From the NCBI GenBank assembly GCA_023421635.1, contig JAEZSU010000225.1:1-11529 (forward strand): DNA of 11,529 bases. The letters run 5' to 3'. Positions within the stretch are counted from its first letter, which is position 1, and every line of letters starts with the position of its first letter. Shown in pieces: positions 1-8,331 of this stretch. The translations under genes and the position numbers were made by a program. Source of the stretch: Actinomycetes bacterium (lineage in GTDB: Bacteria > Actinomycetota > Actinomycetes > Actinomycetales > Microbacteriaceae). The notes beneath the pieces are model-generated. The model ran no database searches. It was not told the origin of the DNA and worked only from the letters and a program-made list of their open reading frames with translations.

Positions 1-75
1 AGTTCGGCGCACCGAAACGCAACCGGTCCGACCGATGTGATCGTTCAGTGGCCGCCCGTGGGCGAGGATCGGTGG
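1..75. other. Edge segment with no gene seen
   Basis: This short stretch lies downstream of dnaB. I see no supportable coding sequence. A very short inverted repeat (CGCCC at 53-57, GGGCG at 60-64) sits just past the dnaB stop, but its arms are too close together to call it a terminator. Confidence 0.5.
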
Positions 76-1446
<1,371 letters not shown>

Positions 1447-1603
1447 GGTGCTCCGCTCTCTTCGTCCCACTCGGTGGGTCGTTGGTGTGGCATGTCAGCG
1501 GTGCGGTCGGCACCGCCTCGAGGGCATGCCGAACCGCTGTTCCAGGAGAGCACGGGCCACCGACACCGTTGCCCCAGCCGTGTCCCCCGATTCGGATGTC
1601 CTC

Positions 1604-1632
1604 ACGTTAGGTCGACCCTCATCCCCAGGCAA
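1604..1632 (-). promoter_or_regulatory. Probable dnaB promoter
   Basis: On the minus strand, TTGCCT (1632-1627) and TAACGT (1609-1604) are separated by exactly 17 bases. The second matches the actinobacterial TANNNT -10 pattern. Transcription would start near 1597, giving a leader of about 150 bases before the dnaB GTG. The DnaA-box cluster begins 8 bases upstream of the -35. This is inferred from motif and spacing only. Confidence 0.6.
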
Positions 1633-1639
1633 ACGAGCC

Positions 1640-1714
1640 TGTGGATAACCATGTGGAGAAGCTGCGGAACACGCCGGATCACCTGTGGACAACCACTGTG
1701 GATAGTGTGGAAGG
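1640..1714 (+). promoter_or_regulatory. DnaA-box cluster upstream of dnaB
   Basis: Four 9-mers in the same orientation match the DnaA box (reverse complement TGTGGAyAA). They are TGTGGATAA at 1640-1648 (perfect), TGTGGAGAA at 1652-1660 (one mismatch), TGTGGACAA at 1684-1692 (the usual high-GC actinobacterial form) and TGTGGATAG at 1697-1705 (one mismatch). A weaker TGTGGAAGG follows at 1706. They form two pairs with 12-13 bp spacing, repeated about 44 bp apart. Because they lie next to the dnaB promoter, DnaA may control dnaB, or the site may titrate DnaA. No dnaA or dnaN is in the window, so I do not call it oriC. Confidence 0.72.
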
Positions 1715-1841
1715 AGCGTCGGGGTCGAATCTTTTTCTACCCGTTGACCTGGGATTATCGGTTACACATGGTGTGGGATTCGGCGAGATTCAATCAACAG
1801 TTGAGAGTTGACAGTTGCCCACAGGAGGGTGTGCACAACGC
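1715..1841. other. AT-richer intergenic stretch with outlying DnaA-like boxes
   Basis: No credible gene is present. The base composition is visibly more AT-rich than the coding DNA around it, notably at 1729-1810. Three tandem 7-mers (ACAGTTG, AGAGTTG, ACAGTTG) occupy 1797-1817. Two more one-mismatch DnaA-like boxes occur, TTGCCCACA at 1815-1823 and TGTGCACAA at 1830-1838, in opposite orientations. A consensus TTGACA lies at 1808-1813 on the plus strand but has no good -10 at 17 bases. Confidence 0.45.
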
Positions 1842-1886
1842 GACGCGGAGGGCGCGGAACCGATGTGGTCCCGCGCCCTCCGCGTC
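1842..1886 (-). terminator. Hairpin terminator of the transporter operon
   Basis: This is a perfect 16-bp inverted repeat. The left arm 1842-1857 begins GACGCGGAGG, the right arm 1871-1886 ends CCTCCGCGTC, and the loop is 13 bases. It lies 57 bases beyond the permease stop and before the dnaB regulatory region. It lacks a T-run, which is common for actinobacterial terminators. It should isolate the dnaB promoter from read-through. Confidence 0.8.
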
Positions 1887-1942
1887 ATGTGTGGCGGGCG
1901 CCGTTCATCCCTCGCGGGGAATGCGTCGGCGCGCTGCCGTGT

Positions 1943-3574
1943 TCACGCGCCTCCCCAGACCCGTGCGACGAGTTTCTCGGCCTGCGCCGCCAGGCCGTAG
2001 AGCACGAGCGAGGCACCGGTGACCAGCACGACGCACGCCCACACCTGGGTGTTGTCGCCGCGGCCGAGCGCCGAGATGATCGCGTACCCGAGGCCCTTCC
2101 CGGTCGCCAGCCACTCGGCCAGGAGCGCCCCGGCGATCGCGCCCGGCAGGGCGATGCGGATGGAGGCGAACACCGCCGGAAGACATGCCGGCAGGCGCAC
2201 GAGCAGGAGCTCCCGGACGCGTCCGGCGCCGTACACGGACACCAGGTCGGTGAGCGCTGCGGGTGCCTCGCGGAGCGCCGCCGAGATGTTCACCAGTGCC
2301 GGGAAGAACACGATGAGCCCCGCCATCGCCGCGACCGTTGCCGGCCCGCGACCGAGCACGAGGATGATCACGGGCGCCATCGCGATGAGCGGCACCGACT
2401 GCAGCAGGATGGCGATGGGCATGAACCCGCTCTGGAGCGGCGGGACGAACTGGAACAGCACCGCCGCCAGGAGCGCGATGCCGAGCCCGGCGACGAAGCC
2501 GAGGCCCGCATCCTGCAGGGTCACCCCCAGTTCACCGAGGAGCGTCACGACGCGTTCGGTGCCCTTCTCGTCGACGACGAGGTAGGTCCACAGCTGCATC
2601 GGGGTCTTGCCCACGAACGGCGAGACGTCGAGGGCCCACAGCACGAGCGGCCAAGCCAGCAGGATCACGAGGACCGAGGCGAGCCCGCCGAGGACCGACT
2701 TGACCGCGGCGCCCCGGCCGGCGGGCGGGGATGCCGGCATGCCTGCGGCGTGGGCACGCCATCCCAGCCGGTTCACCACGGCCGCCAGGACGCTCATGAG
2801 CGCGAACCACGCGCCCGCCAGTGCGGCGGAGGTGATCGCGAGCGCCCAGGTGCGCTCGACGTCCATGTTCTGCTGGGCGCTCAGGAGCGCCGGGCCGAGG
2901 CCCTTGTCGACGCCGCCGACGTACTCGCCGAGGATCGCGCCGAGCACCGCCGAGGGTGCCGCGATCTTCAGCGCGTTGATGATCGCCGGGACCGCGGAGA
3001 TGAGTTGCACGCGGAAGAGCCTGCTCCACCGGGTGCCGCCGAACGCGTCCACCACCTCGAGGCTCCGCCGGTCGACCGAGGCGAGGCCGAGCAGCGCGCC
3101 GACCAGTGTCGTGAAGAACACGCCCATGGCTGCCAGCACGACGGCGGTGCCGGAGGGCCGGCCGGCGTCGGGTGCGCCGATGATCAGGTAGACGATCGGC
3201 CCGATGGCCACGAGCGGGACGCAGTAGGAGATGACCGCGACCTGCATGGCGACGCCGGTGAGGCGGGGCAGCATCAGCACGACGACGGCGACCGCCAGCG
3301 CCGCTCCGACGCCGATGAGGTACCCGGTCAGCGCCTCGAGCGCGGTGACCCCGACGTTGCCGAGATAGAAGCCGGCGCCGTCCGACCCGAACCGGGCGAG
3401 GATCGCCGTGGGACTCGGGATCGTGCCCATAGGGCGCAGCACGGTGTCGGCGGCGAGTTGCCACACGAGCAGGATGCCGACGACCGTGACCGCCCCGTAC
3501 GCCCAGCCGGGCATGCGTCGCGGTGCGGGGCGGACACGTACGCGGGCCCGGAGCCCCGCCGCCTGGGCGGTCAC
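1943..3574 (-). CDS. ABC transporter permease, two fused homologous halves
   Basis: This is the membrane channel of an importer of the nitrate/sulfonate/thiamine-precursor class (BPD_transp_1 fold). The 543 residues hold two permease units in one chain, whereas relatives such as SsuC and ThiX are single units that dimerise. The N half (about 25-270) has its cytoplasmic EAA-type loop near 174-196 ([21 protein letters not shown]). The C half (about 295-543) has a matching loop near 444-466 ([22 protein letters not shown]). Each loop should dock on one copy of the ATPase. Several hydrophobic segments precede each loop, and a polar linker (about 272-292) joins the halves. The GTG start overlaps the ATPase stop as GTGA, with a GGGAG upstream. 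It is the last gene of the operon and is followed by a strong hairpin. Confidence 0.9.
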   Translation of the reverse strand: MTAQAAGLRARVRVRPAPRRMPGWAYGAVTVVGILLVWQLAADTVLRPMGTIPSPTAILARFGSDGAGFYLGNVGVTALEALTGYLIGVGAALAVAVVVLMLPRLTGVAMQVAVISYCVPLVAIGPIVYLIIGAPDAGRPSGTAVVLAAMGVFFTTLVGALLGLASVDRRSLEVVDAFGGTRWSRLFRVQLISAVPAIINALKIAAPSAVLGAILGEYVGGVDKGLGPALLSAQQNMDVERTWALAITSAALAGAWFALMSVLAAVVNRLGWRAHAAGMPASPPAGRGAAVKSVLGGLASVLVILLAWPLVLWALDVSPFVGKTPMQLWTYLVVDEKGTERVVTLLGELGVTLQDAGLGFVAGLGIALLAAVLFQFVPPLQSGFMPIAILLQSVPLIAMAPVIILVLGRGPATVAAMAGLIVFFPALVNISAALREAPAALTDLVSVYGAGRVRELLLVRLPACLPAVFASIRIALPGAIAGALLAEWLATGKGLGYAIISALGRGDNTQVWACVVLVTGASLVLYGLAAQAEKLVARVWGGA

Positions 3575-4386
3575 GCCGCCGCTCCCGGCTGCGCCTGGGC
3601 GTCCGAGAACAGGAGCTGGGAGGCGTGGTCGACGTAGGCGTGGAACTCCGGCGAGCGCATCATCTCAGGCGTGCGCGGGCGGGGTAGGTCGATGTCGATG
3701 ATCTCCTTCACGCGCCCGGGACGGGCGCTCATGACCGCGACCTGGTCGGAGAGGAAGATCGCCTCGGAGATGCCGTGCGTCACGAGCAGCGTGGTCGCCG
3801 GCTGGCGGGTCCAGATGCGCTGCAGCTCCAGGTTGAGACGCTGCCGGGTCATGTCGTCGAGCGCACCGAAGGGCTCGTCCAGCAGCAGCACCGTCGGCTC
3901 GAGGATCAGGGCGCGCGCGATCGAGACGCGCTGGCGCATGCCGCCGGACAGCTGCGCCGGCTTCGCCTTCTCGAAGCCCTTCAGGCCGACGAGCTCGATG
4001 AGCGCGTCGACCGCGCCGGGCGGCGGGGTGACGCCCGCGATCTGCAGCGGCAGGGCGATGTTCGCGGCGACCGAGCGCCAGGGCAGCAGTGCGGAGTCCT
4101 GGAACGCGATGCCCAGCTGGTGCTGTGCGCGCAGGCGCTGCGGGGTCTGGCCGTGGATGCGGGCGGTGCCCGCGGTGGGCTGCTCGAGGCCGGCGAGGAT
4201 GCGGAGGATCGTGGACTTGCCGCATCCGGACGGACCCAGCAGCGACAGGAAGCCGCCCTGCGGGAGGGTCAGGGAGACGTCGTCGAGCGCGCGCGTCCCG
4301 CCCGGGAAGGTCTTGCCGAGTGCGGAGAGCTCGCGGCCCGCCGGGGCCGAAGCCCCGGCGGGTGCACTCGTGGATGCGGTCGTCAC
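3571..4386 (-). CDS. ABC transporter ATP-binding protein (nitrate/sulfonate/NMT1 importer class)
   Basis: This 271-residue cytoplasmic ATPase powers the adjacent permease. The motifs are complete: Walker [10 protein letters not shown] (51-59), Q-loop Gln96 in [13 protein letters not shown], signature LSGGMRQR (146-153), Walker [12 protein letters not shown] (167-177), D-loop, and the switch His204 in VTHGISEA. The pattern fits the SsuB/TauB/ThiZ group. A 17-residue Ala/Ser/Pro-rich N-terminus precedes the domain. The GTG start overlaps the receptor stop as GTGA, so translation is probably coupled. Two copies would be expected per transporter, one per half of the fused permease. The motifs do not identify the substrate. 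Confidence 0.94.
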   Translation of the reverse strand: MTTASTSAPAGASAPAGRELSALGKTFPGGTRALDDVSLTLPQGGFLSLLGPSGCGKSTILRILAGLEQPTAGTARIHGQTPQRLRAQHQLGIAFQDSALLPWRSVAANIALPLQIAGVTPPPGAVDALIELVGLKGFEKAKPAQLSGGMRQRVSIARALILEPTVLLLDEPFGALDDMTRQRLNLELQRIWTRQPATTLLVTHGISEAIFLSDQVAVMSARPGRVKEIIDIDLPRPRTPEMMRSPEFHAYVDHASQLLFSDAQAQPGAAA

Positions 4387-5429
4387 TCGCCGCCCACCAG
4401 CTCGGGGTTCTCCTCGTAGATCTCCTCGAGGAGGGACATGTCGAACAGCTCGTCCGCGTCGACGTCGATCCCCGCCAGCTTGAGTGCCGCGATGTTGGCG
4501 TCGATCTGCTCCGGCGTGAGGAGGAACAGGCCCGTCTTGGCGGCCTGCGGGGTGAGGATGAACGGGATCTGCGCGGTGGCCTGCTCCAGCTCCTTGGCCT
4601 CGTTCAGGCCGAGTTCGGAGCCGTAGACGTCGAGCGCGAGTCGGGCGCCGGCCTCGGGGTCGGCGATGGCCGCCTTCCAGCCGAGGATCTCGGCGCGGAG
4701 GTACGCCTTCACCAGCTCGCGGTTCTCCTCGATCATTTCCTGCGAGACGGCGAAGCTCGCACCGGCGAGCGGCAGGCCGTGCTGCGACAGCGGCAGCGAG
4801 ACGACGTCGTGGCCGGCCTGGCGCAGCACGATGAGCTCGTTCGTCTCCAGGCCCCAGTAGCCGTCGACCTCACCGCTGGTCAGCAGCGCGGTGTTGCCCT
4901 CGGCGGGCACGAACTCGATGGTCGAGGGGTCGACGCCGTTCGTCGTCGCGAGGGCTTCGACCATGATCTGCGCGGTACCGGCGGTGACGCCGATGCGCTT
5001 GCCCTCGAGGTCGGCGGGGGTCGTGATGGGGTTGTCCGCCATCGACATGACGGTGAAGGCGTTCAGGCCGTAGATCGAGCCGACGAGCGTGATGGGCATC
5101 TGCTCGTTGGAGATGGCGGTGCCCGCGCCGATCGGCGACGAGAACCCGATGTGCGCGGCGCCGGAGGCGACGGCGGCCTCGATCGCGGTGGGGCCGGCGA
5201 TGAGGGTGACGGGCGAGAAGCCCTCGGCCTCGTAGAAGCCCTCGCTGTCAGCCATGTACTCGCCGGCGTTCTGGGTGTTCTTCACGAACGAGAGCTGCAC
5301 CTTCAGCGGCCCGTACGAGGCGTCCTCGGTGGCGGTGGCGGCGGGGGCGTCGGTCGACGCGCAGCCTCCCAAGGCGAGCGCGGCGGCTGCGACGGTGGCG
5401 ACCAGCGCGGTGCGCAGGAAACGGGACAT
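4383..5429 (-). CDS. Lipoprotein solute-binding protein, NMT1/THI5-like
   Basis: This is the extracellular receptor that delivers substrate to the ABC importer. The product is 348 residues. The signal is typical of a lipoprotein: MSRFLRT, a hydrophobic run, then the lipobox LGGC with the lipidated Cys at residue 23, followed by an Ala/Thr/Asp-rich tether. The mature part fits the SBP_bac/NMT1 fold, with [14 protein letters not shown] near its start, [18 protein letters not shown], and DLEGKRIGV. Families with this fold bind thiamine pyrimidine precursors, riboflavin, nitrate or sulfonates; the ligand here is unknown. I chose the ATG at 5429 because AAAGGAA lies at good spacing. An in-frame ATG at 5444 overlaps the previous stop as ATGA and would add 5 residues. 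The C-terminus is rich in acidic residues. Confidence 0.92.
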   Translation of the reverse strand: MSRFLRTALVATVAAAALALGGCASTDAPAATATEDASYGPLKVQLSFVKNTQNAGEYMADSEGFYEAEGFSPVTLIAGPTAIEAAVASGAAHIGFSSPIGAGTAISNEQMPITLVGSIYGLNAFTVMSMADNPITTPADLEGKRIGVTAGTAQIMVEALATTNGVDPSTIEFVPAEGNTALLTSGEVDGYWGLETNELIVLRQAGHDVVSLPLSQHGLPLAGASFAVSQEMIEENRELVKAYLRAEILGWKAAIADPEAGARLALDVYGSELGLNEAKELEQATAQIPFILTPQAAKTGLFLLTPEQIDANIAALKLAGIDVDADELFDMSLLEEIYEENPELVGGE

Positions 5430-5440
5430 GGGTGTTCCTT

Positions 5441-6034
5441 TCATCGGGTGGGGGGGCAGGCGCCGGCGGCGCCGATGAAGGCGCCGAGTCGGGTGCCGGC
5501 ACGGGGCTCGGTGGCGCGCGTGAGCGCGAGGGCGACGGCGGCCTCGGGGTCGTCGGCGAAGCTGACGGCGACCGCGCGGCGGTCGTCGAGCCATGCGCCG
5601 TCGATGAGCATCCCGCGGAGGCGGTCGGCGAAGCCGCCGCTACCGCTGAGCGCGATCACCGGCACGCCGGAGTCGTAGGCCACGGTGATCTCGTTGAGCG
5701 TGCCGACACCGCCGCCGACGACGATGAGCGCGTCGCAGCAGCGCGCCGTGAGCACGTTCCGCACCGTGCCGAGTCCGGTCGGGAACGCGAGGTCGAGGTG
5801 GGGGTTGGCGTGGGAGAGGTCTGCCTGCGGCAGGAACCCGACGGTGAACCCGCCCGCCTCGCTGGCGCCCTTGCTGGATGCGGCCATCACACCGCCGGTG
5901 CCGCCGGTCACGAGCACGGCGCCCGCGCGGGCGACCGCGGCGCCCACCGCCTCGGCGTGCGCGAGCACCGCAGGGGGGAGGTCGTGGCCGGGACGACTGG
6001 CGTTCCCGATCACTCCGATCGTGGTCTTCCTCAT
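5441..6034 (-). CDS. LOG/TIGR00725-like Rossmann-fold protein
   Basis: This 197-residue cytoplasmic protein belongs to the LOG / lysine-decarboxylase-like superfamily, closest to the TIGR00725 group. Visible motifs are VTGGTGGVM (42-50, the nucleotide-binding glycine loop), GLGTVRN ending in Arg92-Asn93, and GGGVGTLNE (107-115). The last corresponds to the LOG signature PGGxGTxxE with Val in place of the Pro, and the catalytic-position Glu115 is kept. Characterised LOG enzymes hydrolyse nucleoside 5'-monophosphates to free base and ribose 5-phosphate; whether this group does so is unproven. The ATG overlaps the kinase stop as ATGA, so the two proteins are probably made together. Their order, kinase then LOG-like, would fit phosphorylation followed by cleavage. 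The C-terminus past about 175 is low in conserved features. Confidence 0.85.
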   Translation of the reverse strand: MRKTTIGVIGNASRPGHDLPPAVLAHAEAVGAAVARAGAVLVTGGTGGVMAASSKGASEAGGFTVGFLPQADLSHANPHLDLAFPTGLGTVRNVLTARCCDALIVVGGGVGTLNEITVAYDSGVPVIALSGSGGFADRLRGMLIDGAWLDDRRAVAVSFADDPEAAVALALTRATEPRAGTRLGAFIGAAGACPPTR

Positions 6035-7023
6035 AGCTCGGTCACCCTTTCGTCGATGTGGGAGCGGCGGACGGCGAGGGCCGGGGGGTCCGCCGGGAGG
6101 TCCAGGGGGCTCGTGACGCCCACCGCGAAGGATGCGGCGGCGGCACCGGCGACGGCGGCGTGCACATAGTCCTCGCCCGCGCATACGGCGGCGGCGAAGG
6201 CGCCGGCGAAGACGTCGCCTGCGCCGGTGGCGGCGCGGACGTCGGTCACGGGGAAGACCGGCACCAGTCGGCGGCGCCTGCCGCCGTCGGTGGAGACGAT
6301 GGCGCCGTCCTCGGCGCACTTGAGCACGACGGTGCGGGCACCGAGATCGTGGAACGCCTCGACCAGCTCGATCGGGTCGAGGTCGGGGGCGAAGACGGCC
6401 GCATCCGAGGTGCTGGGCAGGAACACGTCCAGCAGCGGCAGGACGGCCGCCAGTGCATCGAGCCCTTCGTCGCGCAGCTGGAAGCGGGCGGGGCAGTCGG
6501 CCTGCAGGTACGCCGCGGTGGGGGCGAGGTGGGTGACGAGCTCGGTGAACCGTTCGACCGGCATGAGGCCCAGGTGCCATGCCGTGTCGGCATTGTCGGC
6601 GGGCAGCTCCGCGGCGGTCGGGACGGCCCCGAGCGCCTCGTGGGGCAGCCGGGTGGTGTCGATGAACGACCGCCGCACGTCCTCGGGCAGGAGCGCGAGC
6701 GCCTCGGGGGTGGCGGGGATCCGCCTGGTCCCGTCGGCCTCGTACGTGTAGGTGACGCGGATGCCCAGGAGGTGTGGCGCGCGGCGGACGGCCGACATGT
6801 CCACGCCGCGTGCCTGGATGCGGGTGATCGCGTCCTCGGGGTATCCCTCCCCCAGCACGGAGTGGGCGACGGTGCGGGTGCCGAGCACACCCGCACCGAG
6901 TGCGGCCCAGAGGGCGTTCCCACCCAGCTGCGCCACCGTGTACGTGCCGTCTGCATATACGATGCAGTCGCGGCTGAAACCTCCGGCGACATGGAGGTTT
7001 CGAATGCTCGGGTTCAGCGTCAC
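6031..7023 (-). CDS. PfkB-family sugar/nucleoside kinase
   Basis: This is a ribokinase/PfkB-type ATP-dependent kinase of 330 residues, first gene of the operon. VAGGFSRDCIVYADG near the N-terminus gives the first strand with the substrate-binding Asp. QLGGNALWAALGAG (about 32-45) is the family glycine motif. RAATGAGDVFAGAF (about 263-276) is the C-terminal signature with the catalytic base Asp270; the usual DT before GAGD is replaced by AT. The substrate cannot be inferred: PfkB enzymes act on ribose, nucleosides, fructose derivatives, hydroxymethylpyrimidine and pseudouridine. The GTG at 7023 is preferred because it gives a short family-like N-terminus; an ATG at 7041 would lie within the probable operator and promoter. 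No Shine-Dalgarno is visible, so the mRNA may be leaderless. The gene is divergent from gntR. Confidence 0.9.
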   Translation of the reverse strand: MTLNPSIRNLHVAGGFSRDCIVYADGTYTVAQLGGNALWAALGAGVLGTRTVAHSVLGEGYPEDAITRIQARGVDMSAVRRAPHLLGIRVTYTYEADGTRRIPATPEALALLPEDVRRSFIDTTRLPHEALGAVPTAAELPADNADTAWHLGLMPVERFTELVTHLAPTAAYLQADCPARFQLRDEGLDALAAVLPLLDVFLPSTSDAAVFAPDLDPIELVEAFHDLGARTVVLKCAEDGAIVSTDGGRRRRLVPVFPVTDVRAATGAGDVFAGAFAAAVCAGEDYVHAAVAGAAAASFAVGVTSPLDLPADPPALAVRRSHIDERVTEL

Positions 7024-7029
7024 AACTGA

Positions 7030-7060
7030 ATGTCTACACATTGTCTATTGCTCGACAATG
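7030..7060 (-). promoter_or_regulatory. Operon promoter with GntR operator
   Basis: A perfect palindrome CATTGTC-N8-GACAATG (7039-7060) lies between the divergent gntR and pfkB genes in a conspicuously AT-rich gap. TGTCTA occurs at 7031-7036 and again at 7042-7047, 11 bases or one helical turn apart. On the minus strand, TTGTCG (7058-7053) and TAGACA (7036-7031) at 16 bases could be a promoter that the palindrome overlaps. This fits autoregulation and repression by the neighbouring GntR protein. It is inferred from position and symmetry. Confidence 0.6.
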
Positions 7061-7104
7061 AACATTTGTAACAGGCGTGTTTCGCGCGCCCCCAGGAGGC
7101 CCTC

Positions 7105-7812
7105 GTGACCGACATGGATCTCGCACCGTTGCGTGACCCTCGCCCGCTCGCCGTACAGGTGTACGACCAGCTCTACGACGCATTCGCGGGCGCCGAGCGC
7201 GCCGGGCGGGAGGTGCCCACCGAAGTGGACCTCAGCCGCTCGCTCGGCGTGAGCCGCACCACGGTCCGTCAGGCCCTCGCTCTGCTGGAGGAGGACGGCG
7301 TGCTCCAGCGCGGCAAGGGACGGCGGCGCTTCGTCGCGTCGCCGGTCACGGCATCCGAACCCAACGCCCCCCTCGAGCGGATGCTGGTGGCCGACGCCCC
7401 CGTGACCGTGCGCCGCCACCGGCTCGATGCGACGCCCGCCACCCGGTGGGGCTCGACGCTTCTGCAGGTGGCGCACGAGGAGCCGCTGATCACCTGCGAG
7501 AGCACGCTCTGGCTCGACGATGTCTGTGTCGCCACCGCGCTCGAACTCGTCCCGGCCGACATCGCCCACCTCGGCTCGACCGTCCGCGACGCGACCCTGC
7601 TGGCGGAGCTCGGTGTCCCGTTCCGGTCGCGAGCCACCCTCACCTACAGCCGGCTCTCCGCCTACGGCGAGCACTCCCGCGAACGTGACACCGACGACGA
7701 CCTCGCCCCGGCCGTGGTGCTCACCCAGGTGCTGGCGGAGAAGGGCCGGCCGGTCTACCTCAGCAAGCACATCGTGAGCATCGAGCGCGTCACCCTGTCG
7801 CTGCTCGGCTGA
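7105..7812 (+). CDS. GntR-family regulator with UTRA ligand domain
   Basis: This transcription factor of 235 residues probably represses the divergent kinase-transporter operon until its effector binds. The N-terminal winged helix (about 12-77) has the GntR pattern: RPLAVQVYDQLYDAF, then PTEVDLSRSLGVSRTTVRQALALLEEDGVL with recognition helix SRTTVRQAL, then the wing GKGRRRFVA. Residues about 88-235 match the UTRA (HutC-type) effector domain, with RSRATLTYSRLSA and the late segment KGRPVYLSKHIVS. UTRA regulators typically sense a small metabolite, often a phosphorylated sugar or pathway intermediate, so the kinase product is a candidate effector. The GTG start has AGGAGG (7094-7099) five bases upstream. 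A bidirectional hairpin follows the stop. Confidence 0.92.
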   Translation: MTDMDLAPLRDPRPLAVQVYDQLYDAFAGAERAGREVPTEVDLSRSLGVSRTTVRQALALLEEDGVLQRGKGRRRFVASPVTASEPNAPLERMLVADAPVTVRRHRLDATPATRWGSTLLQVAHEEPLITCESTLWLDDVCVATALELVPADIAHLGSTVRDATLLAELGVPFRSRATLTYSRLSAYGEHSRERDTDDDLAPAVVLTQVLAEKGRPVYLSKHIVSIERVTLSLLG

Positions 7813-7824
7813 ACCCGGGAACGA

Positions 7825-7855
7825 CGAAGCCCCGGGCATGCTGCCCGGGGCTTCG
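7825..7855. terminator. Bidirectional terminator between gntR and rplI
   Basis: This is a perfect 14-bp inverted repeat with a 3-base loop. The left arm 7825-7838 reads CGAAGCCCCGGGCA and the right arm is 7842-7855. It lies 12 bases after the gntR stop and 12 bases beyond the rplI stop on the other strand, so it should end both convergent transcripts. It lacks a marked T-run. Confidence 0.88.
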
Positions 7856-7867
7856 ACCGATCAGGTG

Positions 7868-8320
7868 TTACTTCGCAGCGACGACCTGGAGGGTGATCAC
7901 GGCGGTGAGCTCGTCACGCAGGCGAACGGTCGCCTCGTGCTCGCCGACGGCCTTGATCGCCTTGGTGATCTGGATCTTGCGCTTGTCCAGCTCGCCGAGA
8001 CCGGCGGCCTTCACGGCCTCGGCCACGTCGGCGGTCTTGACCGCGCCGAACAGACGCCCCTCGGCGCCGGCCTTGACGGTCAGCTTGACCTTGGTGGTCT
8101 CGAGCGCGTTCTTGAGCGCAACGGCCTCTTCGTGATCGTGGATCGCACGGGCGTCACGGGCCGCGCGGATGGACGCGACCTGCTTCTCGCCACCGCGCGT
8201 CCAGGAGACCGCGAAACCCTGCGGGATGAGGAAGTTCCGGGCGTACCCGTTCTTGACCTCGACAACGTCGCCGGCGCTACCGAGCCCGGTGACCTCGTTC
8301 GTGAGAATCAGCTTTGCCAT
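7868..8320 (-). CDS. rplI: 50S ribosomal protein L9
   Basis: L9 of the large ribosomal subunit, 150 residues, normal length. The N-terminal domain shows [18 protein letters not shown] and the signature region [20 protein letters not shown] long connecting helix (about 45-80) leads to the C-terminal domain beginning near [16 protein letters not shown]. The ATG has AAGGAG seven bases upstream, 11 bases after rpsR. It is the last gene of the rpsF operon and ends at a strong terminator. In many actinobacteria dnaB lies close downstream; here about 6 kb of transporter cassette intervenes. Confidence 0.97.
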   Translation of the reverse strand: MAKLILTNEVTGLGSAGDVVEVKNGYARNFLIPQGFAVSWTRGGEKQVASIRAARDARAIHDHEEAVALKNALETTKVKLTVKAGAEGRLFGAVKTADVAEAVKAAGLGELDKRKIQITKAIKAVGEHEATVRLRDELTAVITLQVVAAK

Positions 8321-8331
8321 GAGAGTGCTCC

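Noticed and set aside
53..64. Terminator hairpin after dnaB
   Set aside because: The arms are only 5 bases with a 2-base loop, so it cannot form a stable stem of terminator size.
1447..1470. An 8-residue N-terminal extension of DnaB from the GTG at 1470
   Set aside because: The added residues do not resemble known DnaB starts, and the GTG at 1446 gives the usual SIADIS beginning with a nearby GGAG.
1495..1692. Small minus-strand open frame of 65 codons upstream of dnaB
   Set aside because: It spans the promoter and DnaA boxes, its sequence is composition-driven, and it has no convincing ribosome binding site.
1640..1838. Calling this region the chromosomal origin oriC
   Set aside because: The actinobacterial origin is normally between dnaA and dnaN, neither of which is present; only the boxes and the AT-rich tract support it.
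1943..5429. Assigning the importer specifically to taurine, nitrate or thiamine precursors
   Set aside because: Those systems share folds and motifs with this one; no TPP riboswitch, sulfonate monooxygenase or nitrate reductase gene is nearby to decide.
4089..7029. Long plus-strand frames opposite the ATPase, receptor, LOG-like and kinase genes
   Set aside because: Same low-complexity shadow pattern; the minus-strand genes have full family motifs and coupled starts and stops.
1887..7867. Mobile element or insertion sequence carrying the cassette
   Set aside because: I saw no transposase, integrase, terminal inverted repeats or target-site duplication at the borders; the border hairpins are better explained as terminators.
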